Positions 58,001-64,000 of a DNA stretch of 64,000 nt are shown here, piece by piece; position 1 is the first letter of the stretch; every line of letters begins with the position of its first letter. Under the pieces are notes generated by a model. That model was not told the DNA's origin. It saw only the letters and a program-made list of their open reading frames with translations, and searched no databases. The position numbers and the translations under genes are program-made. The DNA comes from Desulfoluna spongiiphila (GTDB taxonomy: Bacteria > Desulfobacterota > Desulfobacteria > Desulfobacterales > Desulfolunaceae), in contig NZ_FMUX01000011.1 of the NCBI RefSeq assembly GCF_900101345.1, positions 141,835-205,834 on the forward strand, written 5' to 3'.

Positions 58001-58637
58001 GGTTCATGGCGTTGGCCTTGAACTCACGTACGGAGTCCATGTCCACCATCTCTTTGATGGCGTCGTACTCCAGCACGTCGATCTTCTGGATCTCGTGGGA
58101 GGTACGGAAGCCGTCGAAGAAGTGGAGGAAGGGCACGCGGCCTTCGATGGTGGCCAGGTGGGCTACCAGGGCCATGTCGTGGGCTTCCTGAACAGAGTTG
58201 GAGCAGAGCATGGCAAACCCGGTCTGACGGGTGGCCATAACGTCCTGGTGATCGCCGAAGATGGAGAGGGCGTGTGCGGCGAGGGCACGGGCCGTAACAT
58301 GGAAAACGCAGGGGAGAAGCTCACCGGCGATCTTGTACATGTTGGGGATCATCAGCAGGAGGCCCTGGGATGCGGTGAAGGTGCTGGTCAGCGCACCGGC
58401 TGCAATGGCACCGTGAACCGCACCGGCCGCACCGGCTTCGGACTGCATCTCTTTGATGGTGAGGGTCTCACCGAATGCGTTCTTTTTACCGCCGGCAGCC
58501 CACACATCGGCGTTCTCGCCGATGGGAGTAGAGGGGGTGATCGGATAGATGGCCGCCACGTCGCTCAGGGCATAGGCCACATGGGCCGCTGCCGTGTTAC
58601 CGTCAATCGTCTTTTTAAACTGTTTCGTCTGATTCAC
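55098..58637 (-). CDS. por: Pyruvate:ferredoxin (flavodoxin) oxidoreductase, single-chain
   Basis: This 1179-aa enzyme has the usual order: alpha-type domain with a PITPSTPIGE start (about 35-44), gamma-type domain, two ferredoxin [4Fe-4S] motifs (CIQCNQCSFVCP, about 690; CLGCGNCADICP, about 746), and the TPP-binding domain with CAGCGETPY and GGDGWAYDIGFGGVDH. It converts pyruvate and CoA to acetyl-CoA, CO2 and reduced ferredoxin, the step after lactate oxidation here. The start is a GTG with GGGAG 7 nt upstream. Complete and single-copy in the window. Confidence 0.97.
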   Translation of the reverse strand: MNQTKQFKKTIDGNTAAAHVAYALSDVAAIYPITPSTPIGENADVWAAGGKKNAFGETLTIKEMQSEAGAAGAVHGAIAAGALTSTFTASQGLLLMIPNMYKIAGELLPCVFHVTARALAAHALSIFGDHQDVMATRQTGFAMLCSNSVQEAHDMALVAHLATIEGRVPFLHFFDGFRTSHEIQKIDVLEYDAIKEMVDMDSVREFKANAMNPEHPEIRGTAQNPDIYFQGCEAANLYYDAIPSIVTDYMDKVYEATGRRYRPFDYVGHPEAERVIVAMGSSCETIEETIEHLTAQGERIGLIKVRLYRPFVVEAFLNVLPATCDRITVLDRTKERGAIGDPLYLDVCTAFMESNVLTPQITAGRYGLGSKEFTPSMVKAVYDNMKATSPKNHFTVGIKDDVSYTSLDVVDEIHPDAEGTVQTKFWGLGSDGTVGANKSAIKIIGDNTEKFAQGYFSYDSKKSGGITVSHLRFGDTPIRSTYLVTAPDYVGCHVPAYVNQYDVLEGIKEGGTFVLNSSWSADEMDARLPGSMKRTLATKKIKFYTIDAVKIAGEVGLRNRINMVMQTAFFKLANVLPIDEAIAYLKDDIKKTYGKKGDKIVNMNIEAVDQAMDKLVEVAVPEAWAEAELEKPAQADLPEFVTEVMKPILAQKGDTLPVSAFEPDGIFPVATSQYEKRGVAIEVPEWIAENCIQCNQCSFVCPHASILPVLATDEELEGAPEGFTTLPAMGKELKEKFKFRIQVNTLDCLGCGNCADICPAKTPALVMKPLATQTAVEVPNHEFSETIEFKDEVMPKTSVKGSQLQKPLLEFSGACAGCGETPYVKLITQLFGDRMFVANATGCSSIWAASAPSSPYCVNKDGFGPTWGNSLFEDAAEFGYGKQVAITHRRNALKNQIVAAMELEISEELKAAMGEWVENMDDAEGSKRAGQTMEALLVVEPLENELIDEIAAQADLFTKKSFWVFGGDGWAYDIGFGGVDHVLASGEDINIFVMDTEVYSNTGGQCSKATPTGSIAKFAASGKKVSKKDLGAIAMSYGYVYVAYISMGANKQQTLKALLEAEAYPGPSLVIAYAPCINHGIKKGMGKTQEESKLAVECGYWPLYRFNPLLAEEGKNPFILESKAPNGTIQEFLGGENRYAALEKSFPEESKTLRAKIEEDMVKKYEMYKHLADRDMDAK

Positions 58638-59567
58638 AAGAAGACTCCCTTGTCTTTGTTTGTTCTCATGCCGCAGCCCTGGCTGGTGCGGTCCGCCGGC
58701 TGCACCGCCCCAAACGGGACGGACGGATGCACTTCTTCATTATTTAAACCCCGCTTGTGTTGACGCAAACGAAGTGTGTTGCCTGTATCGGTGCCGTTGG
58801 GTGCCGGAAAAAACACGGAAGGCCCGCCTCCGACAGCCCGGGTCAGATCGATGAAAGCTGCTTAAAAACAGCCTGTTGGTCACTATGTGCGTTATGAGAA
58901 GTCGAAAACCACCCCCGCGAAGTGGAATTTTTCATATAAGGAAAGAAGGTGAAAAATGTTCTGGTGTTTTGGCATTACAACCCGCAGGGGCGGTTTTCGA
59001 CAACCCGGGAAACATACAAAAGTCGTGCCACAATTTCAAGCAAACAAAGCTTACCTGCTGGGATCCCGTGATCAAACAGAATGTGACCGGAAAAAACGAC
59101 GCAAAAAAAAGGCTATTTCAAGAGGAGGTTAGCGTCAGGAGAGGGGGAATCTTGTGGCTGAAACCAAAGGAAAATCATTTTTGACAAAACCCGTTTTTAC
59201 AGCCCCGAGGTACGGGTTGGTGGCCCCGGGGACTGTTACCCGCGATAAACAGCCGTCCGCTGCGTATCCCGTGGTGAGCACCATGGACGCCATGACCGAA
59301 ACCCATACATCCTGTGAACGACGACGCATGGAATGATCCACGTTACCTGCCGGAAGGGGCTCTTCGGGCGGCGCGGCGCCCTTGAAACGACACGGAAGCC
59401 CGTGCGAAACGATCGCCCTGTATAACCAGGATGTTATTCATGCATCCCATCTTTTTAACATCTTTGATTGCCGGGGAAAAGTCCGATTTTCCGAACTTGC
59501 CGTATGGAAAAAAGGAGGACCACCCTCCATCTGCCCGCGGCCCATCCGGGCCCCCATGCAGGTGGAT
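58638..59567. other. Gene-free region between PFOR and the lut operon
   Basis: About 930 nt with no convincing gene, repeat or RNA. It must hold the PFOR promoter. ORFs present have no ribosome sites or family likeness. Confidence 0.5.
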
Positions 59568-59636
59568 AAAAAAAACCCGCCCCGGTGACACCATATTCCT
59601 GTGGGAGGGGGCTATGGACGTCAACACCGGGGCGGG
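59568..59636 (-). terminator. Terminator of the lut operon
   Basis: CCCGCCCCGGTG (59576-59587) pairs with CACCGGGGCGGG (59625-59636). On the minus strand the stem is followed by eight or more T residues. It lies 83 nt after the lutB-lutA stop. Confidence 0.85.
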
Positions 59637-59718
59637 CGAAGTCAGAGAACAGACTGAAGGAACCGGATTGAAGGGGTCCCACTGACAAGCAGGCTGACAA
59701 CCCAATACGCTGCATTCC

Positions 59719-61875
59719 CTATTTTTTTTCTTCCAGCAGCACCTCGGCCATGTGCTTGACGGTGACATTCATGCCCCGGGCCTTGATGCCGCCCTTGAGT
59801 TGCAGGACGCACCCCGGGCAGTCGGTGACCAGGGTGGAGGCATGGGTGGCCTCCACGTTGTCCAGCTTGTGGGACAGCATGTTCTTGGAGATCATGGGAA
59901 AGTCCACAGAAAAGGAGCCGGAAAAACCGCAGCAGACCTGGCTCTCGTCGCACTCCTTATAATCAACGCCCGCTTTCTCCAGAAGGGCCATGGGGGCTTC
60001 CGTGACATCCAGGCCACGGACCAGGTGGCAGGGGTAATGATAGGTCACCTTGCGCCCCAGGTTCATAAAGTCCTCGGCCTTTACCTTGACCACATCGTTC
60101 ATAAAGGAGCTGAAATCGATGAGCTTGTCGGCCATGGCCTGTGCCTCGGCGGGGACGGCCCCCTCTTTAGTCAGGAGCTTGGGAAAATTCTCCTTGATGT
60201 GGGAACCGCAGGAGGCGCAGAGGGTCACGATGTAATCGTAGTTGCCCGCTTTAAAGGCCTTCACGTTCTGGGCGGCGATCTCCTTTGCCGTGTCCATCTG
60301 GGCCATCATCATGGTGGGCAGGCCGCAGCAGGTCTGATCCATGGGATACTCCACGGAGATGTTGTAGGCTTCGCAGAGCCTGGCAAAGGCCTTTCCGTGC
60401 TCGGGATAGATGAAATCCCCGGCGCAGCCGCCGAACAGGGCCACCTTGAGGATGGGCTTGGTCACCTTGGGCTTGACCTTTTTCCAGTCGTCCCGAAGGG
60501 AGCGCTCGGCAATGGCCGGAAGACGCCGGAAATTGTGATCCCCCATGAGGAGGGTGGGCAAATGGCGGATGTACGGCCCGTCTGTGGCCGGCCCCTGCAT
60601 CTTGGAGGCGGTCTTCAAGGCGGCGTGGAACAGCCGACGGTTTTTCAGGAGCATGGAGGTCATGCGGGTTTTAAACGGCTTTTTGCCGTCCTCATCCTGA
60701 ATTTTGGCGTACACGTTCTTAATAAGGTAGGGCAGATCGATCTTGGACGGGCAGACGCTCTTGCAGGACTGGCAGTTGAGACAGCACTTCACGATCTCCC
60801 GGGCCTTCTCCTTTCCGTGGAAAAAGGGCGTGAGGATCAGACCGATGGCTCCGATGTAGACGTGACCGAAGGTGTGCCCCCCCACCATGCGGTAGATGGG
60901 GCAGACGTTGGCGCAGGCCCCGCACCGGATGCACCGGAGGGCCTCGGCAAAAATGGGATCCTTGGCCAGCTCCAGGCGGCCGTTGTCCAGGAACACGATG
61001 TGCTGGACCTTCCGGCCCTCGGGGCCCGTGGCGCACTCGTTGGTGCCCTTGATCCAGGTCACGTAGGAGGTAAGGGCCTGGCCCGTGGCGTTTCGGGGGA
61101 GGATCTTTAAAATTTTCATGGCAGAGGCCATGTCCGGCACCAGCTTGTCAAATCCCATGAGGGCCACATGGACCCTGGGCAGGGTGGTGGTGAGGCGGGC
61201 GTTGCCTTCGTTGGTCACCAGACCAATGGCCCCGGAGTTGGCGATGGCAAAGTTGCCCCCGGAGATCCCCATGTCCGCGCCGATGAACTTGGGCCGCAGC
61301 TCTTTTCGGGCCACCTTCACCAGCCCTTCGATGTCCTCGGGATCCTGTTTCCTGGCCGTCACGCCGGAGAAGAGCTCCCCCACCTGATAGCGGGAGAGGT
61401 GGATGGCGGGCATCACCATGTGGGACGGCCCTTCGTGGCGCATCTGGATGATCCACTCCCCGAGGTCGGTCTCCACCACCTCGTAGCCGTCCTTTTCCAG
61501 GTGATCGTTTAAGAAGGTCTCCTCGGCGGTCATGGACTTGGACTTGACGATGCTCTTGACGTTGTTCTCTTTGGCGATCTCGGCGATGATCCGGTTGGCC
61601 TCTTCGGCGTCCCGGGCCACATGGATCACGGTGCCTGCGGCCTCGGCGTTTTTCTTGAAGGCGTCAAAGAGCTCGGACAGATGGGGAATGCCCTCGTCCT
61701 TCATGCAGGCCACGTCGTTTCGCAGCCCATCTAAGTCAAGGTCCGAAAAGGCGTTGGCGCGGGACTGACGGTAGGCCACGGAGAAATTGTTGAGGGTCTT
61801 GCGCATGAAGTCCTTTTCCAAAGACTCCTTGATCTGCTTTTTAAAGGCTTTATCGGTTTCAGGGGTATGGATCAT
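59719..61875 (-). CDS. LutB-LutA fusion: lactate utilisation iron-sulfur protein
   Basis: This 718-aa protein joins a LutB-type part (about 1-440) to a LutA-type part (about 460-718). The first has a LUD domain and two [4Fe-4S] motifs, CIRCGACANVCPI and CLNCQSCKSVCPS. The second has two CCG domains, QTCCGLPTMM and SQVCCGFSGSF. In Bacillus and Campylobacter these are separate genes; the LutABC complex oxidises L-lactate to pyruvate. Its ATG overlaps the lutC stop (ATGA) with GGAGG just upstream. The gene is intact. Confidence 0.92.
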   Translation of the reverse strand: MIHTPETDKAFKKQIKESLEKDFMRKTLNNFSVAYRQSRANAFSDLDLDGLRNDVACMKDEGIPHLSELFDAFKKNAEAAGTVIHVARDAEEANRIIAEIAKENNVKSIVKSKSMTAEETFLNDHLEKDGYEVVETDLGEWIIQMRHEGPSHMVMPAIHLSRYQVGELFSGVTARKQDPEDIEGLVKVARKELRPKFIGADMGISGGNFAIANSGAIGLVTNEGNARLTTTLPRVHVALMGFDKLVPDMASAMKILKILPRNATGQALTSYVTWIKGTNECATGPEGRKVQHIVFLDNGRLELAKDPIFAEALRCIRCGACANVCPIYRMVGGHTFGHVYIGAIGLILTPFFHGKEKAREIVKCCLNCQSCKSVCPSKIDLPYLIKNVYAKIQDEDGKKPFKTRMTSMLLKNRRLFHAALKTASKMQGPATDGPYIRHLPTLLMGDHNFRRLPAIAERSLRDDWKKVKPKVTKPILKVALFGGCAGDFIYPEHGKAFARLCEAYNISVEYPMDQTCCGLPTMMMAQMDTAKEIAAQNVKAFKAGNYDYIVTLCASCGSHIKENFPKLLTKEGAVPAEAQAMADKLIDFSSFMNDVVKVKAEDFMNLGRKVTYHYPCHLVRGLDVTEAPMALLEKAGVDYKECDESQVCCGFSGSFSVDFPMISKNMLSHKLDNVEATHASTLVTDCPGCVLQLKGGIKARGMNVTVKHMAEVLLEEKK

Positions 61876-62438
61876 TTCTCACCTCCGTCGACATGGTCTG
61901 CCAGCAAAATGTGGAGTCTTTCAGGTCCGTGCACCCCGATGGTGAGGATCCTCTCGATGTCCGCCGTGCGGCTGGGACCGGTGATAAAGGCCACGTACCC
62001 CGCGCCTTTTTCAAAATGCTCGCTCATATACCCTTCCAGGGCGTCCATGTTCGGGACCACGTTGCCTGTGGGAAGCACCGCCACATGGGTTTCGCTGAGC
62101 ATGGTGGCCAGACGAAGCTCCTCGGAATCGGAGTTGAGCACCAGGGTGCCGGTGTCGGCGATGCCCCGGTCCGCCCAGGTAAAGGCTGTGTGAATGCCGG
62201 TCATGTGGGCCCTTAAGGGAGACTCCAGAAGGATGATCCCTTTGTCGGCACACGCCGTGGCCAGGGCTTTTCTGGCCGCATCGTCCATGCCGGGTGCCGC
62301 CATGGTGGTGCCTCCCTCCTCGGCCGTCAGATTCACCGCGTAGGAAATCGCCTCTTCAAGGGATCCTGCCGACGTCACAACCGCCGCCACCTTTTCCGCC
62401 CCCGCTTTCATGGTTTGAAGAATATCGCCCTGACTCAC
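61872..62438 (-). CDS. lutC: LutC-type LUD-domain protein
   Basis: This 188-aa LUD-domain protein has the GIHTAFTWADRGIADTGTLVL stretch and the LPTGNVVPNM and FITGPSRTADIE motifs. It is the third subunit of LutABC. The start is a GTG with AAGGAGG 6 nt upstream; an ATG 27 nt further upstream lacks a better site. It is the first gene of the operon and faces the GntR operators. Confidence 0.9.
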   Translation of the reverse strand: MSQGDILQTMKAGAEKVAAVVTSAGSLEEAISYAVNLTAEEGGTTMAAPGMDDAARKALATACADKGIILLESPLRAHMTGIHTAFTWADRGIADTGTLVLNSDSEELRLATMLSETHVAVLPTGNVVPNMDALEGYMSEHFEKGAGYVAFITGPSRTADIERILTIGVHGPERLHILLADHVDGGEK

Positions 62439-62755
62439 ATTGCCCTCCTTGCTTCTCAATGGCACCGCCTCGTGTTGGCCGTGAACCGCAACACCTCAAA
62501 AGGTGCCGCCCTCGGCCGCGGGCAGGTGCCCATGGTCATTACCACCCTGGAAAGGACCCGGCTCCGGCAGGGATAACACCCATAGGCAGGTGATGCACGA
62601 AGCCGCCTTCTAAACGACGTTCGTTTCCAGGGCATCATCATTGATGGCATGGCAACTTCCCAGCCCCCCCGGGGGGACCAACCACCCGGAATGCATTTCA
62701 AAAAAAAAGGGGTGTTTGCAGCCTCTCGGCGGCCTGGGCTTGCCAACGAATCGTC

Positions 62756-62770
62756 ATTGGTTCTACCATA
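62756..62770. promoter_or_regulatory. GntR (FadR-type) operator 1
   Basis: The core is TGGT-TCT-ACCA, a perfect 4+3+4 palindrome matching the FadR-subfamily consensus (TNGT, 3 nt, ACNA). It lies 320 nt before lutC. Confidence 0.75.
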
Positions 62771-62771
62771 A

Positions 62772-62786
62772 ATTGGTAGTACCAAT
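62772..62786. promoter_or_regulatory. GntR (FadR-type) operator 2
   Basis: ATTGGT-AGT-ACCAAT, a perfect 6+3+6 palindrome. It is 16 nt (about 1.5 turns) from operator 1, centre to centre. Confidence 0.85.
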
Positions 62787-62964
62787 ATGAGCCACTATAC
62801 ACCCCCCTGTCAAGAACATTTCGAGAACGTTCATAAAATACAACCCCATACCCTTGAAATACGGCCCTCTTTTGCTTTGCTTCCCGGCCGTGGATTTGCT
62901 AAAACCAGAAATGAAAAGGGATCAGCCTTGCTGTTTTTGCCTTGCTGCAGCTAAGATTCAAACA

Positions 62965-62975
62965 TGGTACTACCA
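62965..62975. promoter_or_regulatory. GntR (FadR-type) operator 3
   Basis: TGGT-ACT-ACCA, 25 nt before the SIR repeat and 247 nt before gntR. With the other two sites it brackets a 180-nt segment, so a repression loop is possible. Confidence 0.7.
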
Positions 62976-62989
62976 CCAGCTGACAAGAG

Positions 62990-63158
62990 GCCTCCGGCGG
63001 CAAGGTGTGCCACCTTGAAAGCACGTTGCGAATGCATTTTCCCCTTCGTCCTCAGGGAAAATCACATTCGCCTTTGATTCAGATTAAACCAAATCTATTT
63101 TTACGACCTGTTCATCAAACTTTTCAAAAGGTTGGCCCCCGGCAGGGCCGCCGGAGGC
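62990..63158 (+). repeat. SIR repeat, long form
   Basis: Ends GCCTCCGGCGGC (62990-63001) and GCCGCCGGAGGC (63147-63158), H1 AAGGTG/CACCTT, H2 with TTTTCCCC/GGGAAAA and a loop shortened to TTCGTCCTC. It sits between operator 3 and the gntR gene. Confidence 0.88.
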
Positions 63159-63221
63159 ATAAACAAAACAGGTCCCGTGAAGATTTTCAAAAATACCAAC
63201 CAGCCATAAGGATCCGACTCC

Positions 63222-63953
63222 ATGAACAGCCACCTGGCTCCCATCAAACCGAAACGCGTCGCCGACCAGGTCTTCGAACAGATCCGTGACCTCATTTTCC
63301 GTGGCGACCTGAAACCGGGGGACAAGATCATGCCCGAACGGGAGCTCATGAAGGAGATGGGTGTGAGCCGAAACTCGGTGCGGGAGGCCCTGAACAAGCT
63401 TGTGGCCATGGGTCTGGTAGACCAGCGCCAGGGCCAGGGCACCTTCGTCCGGGGCCTCGGATCGGTCCAGGACAACCCCATCATGGACCTCATGGCTTCC
63501 CACAACGCCACCATCACCGACCTCCTGGAGGTGCGCATGGGCCTGGAGTGCAACGGCGCCGCCCTGGCCGCCGAAAAAGCGACCTTAGACGACATCCGTA
63601 TCATGGAGAAAAGCATCGCCACCATGGAAGAGGCCATCGGCGAAGGCCGCGTGGGCACCCATGAAGACGCCCACTTCCACATGGCCATCGCCCACGCCAC
63701 GCGAAACCCCCTTCAGGTCCACATGATGAAGTACTTCCACGATTTTATCTTCTACGGTATCAATGAGAGCTTAAAACGCTTCTTCGACATGCCCGCCCGA
63801 ACCGAAGAGATCCTCACCCAGCACCGGCGCATCCTTGAAACCATCGCACAGCGCGACAGCGGCAACGCTTACGCCGCCATGGCCGAACACATTCTTTATA
63901 TTAAAAATTTTTTTGAGAATACCCGGGAAGGAAACATGCCCGCAATGAAATAG
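63222..63953 (+). CDS. GntR-family (FadR/FCD) regulator of lactate utilisation
   Basis: This 243-aa protein has an N-terminal winged helix (about 12-75; ERELMKEMGVSRNSVREALNKLVAMGLV) and an FCD ligand domain (DLLEVRMGLE; HEDAHFHMAIAHATRN; MAEHI), whose Asp/His residues bind a metal and a carboxylate such as lactate or pyruvate. It is divergent from lutC and shares the region with three matching operators, so it probably represses lutC and its own gene, like LldR/LutR. The ribosome site is weak (AAGGAT). Confidence 0.93.
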   Translation: MNSHLAPIKPKRVADQVFEQIRDLIFRGDLKPGDKIMPERELMKEMGVSRNSVREALNKLVAMGLVDQRQGQGTFVRGLGSVQDNPIMDLMASHNATITDLLEVRMGLECNGAALAAEKATLDDIRIMEKSIATMEEAIGEGRVGTHEDAHFHMAIAHATRNPLQVHMMKYFHDFIFYGINESLKRFFDMPARTEEILTQHRRILETIAQRDSGNAYAAMAEHILYIKNFFENTREGNMPAMK

Positions 63954-64000
63954 GCTGCGGATGCCCTTAACCGAATGACCGATTCCCAACAAACAAAAAT

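Noticed and set aside
58780..58810. Sigma-54-like sequence upstream of PFOR (CGGCAC...GGCA on the minus strand)
   Set aside because: The GG-to-GC spacing is 11 nt, one too many for sigma-54.
58876..59184. 102-codon ORF in the PFOR-lut gap
   Set aside because: No ribosome binding site, low-complexity mixed composition and no family likeness.

Overview
The window looks like chromosome of an anaerobic, GC-rich sulfate-reducer-type bacterium (Desulfobacterota; a Desulfoluna-like genus is my best guess, low confidence). The signs are a one-chain pyruvate:ferredoxin oxidoreductase, two sets of iron-sulfur lactate dehydrogenase genes with a lactate permease, and a Na+-pump biotin decarboxylase of the propionate (methylmalonyl-CoA) type. 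There are also many sigma-54 features and strong GGAGG ribosome binding sites.

Layout. 1-3051: 3' end of a PUFA/polyketide-synthase-like protein (ACP-ACP-KR-DH). 4261-10048: membrane decarboxylase operon (OadG-like, OadB, MmdA-type carboxyltransferase, small subunit, biotin carrier with a degenerate OadA domain), preceded by a good sigma-54 promoter match. 10908-22535: a 59-aa protein, MetF, acyl-CoA ligase, acyl-ACP thioesterase, SulP transporter, FAD dehydrogenase, TetR regulator and BirA, which would biotinylate the carrier. 22996-32402: chemoreceptor, SbcD, SbcC (split by a frameshift at an A8 run) and RecD2. 32944-42493: phytochelatin-synthase-like protein, GyrI-like membrane protein, tRNA-Val, an exported protein, polyprenyl synthase, RimO, dienoyl-CoA isomerase, a Dus enzyme and a double-HD protein. 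42819-63953: lactate and pyruvate oxidation: GlcF-GlcD-LldP, a hybrid sensor kinase with an NtrC-type regulator, a Dabb protein, a phasin, PFOR, a LutB-LutA fusion with LutC, and a divergent GntR regulator with three matching operators.

How the genes fit together: LldP imports lactate, GlcDF and LutABC oxidise it to pyruvate, and PFOR makes acetyl-CoA and reduced ferredoxin. Control appears two-layered: a sigma-54 two-component pair beside lldP, and a FadR-type GntR protein beside lutC.

The most unusual feature is a family of structured, modular intergenic repeats (called SIR here), at about 20 sites. A typical copy starts with GCCTCCGGCGGC, then a small hairpin (H1), then a second hairpin (H2) whose loop, CGTTCCTC, is conserved while its stem changes with compensation. 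It ends either in a third small hairpin (short form) or in an A+T-rich tail closed by GCCGCCGGAGGC (long form). At least eleven copies lie 10-116 nt after a stop codon, in the orientation of the gene that ends there, which suggests a transcribed 3'-UTR element. A second candidate system is a possible sigma-54-driven RNA just downstream of the NtrC-type regulator gene.
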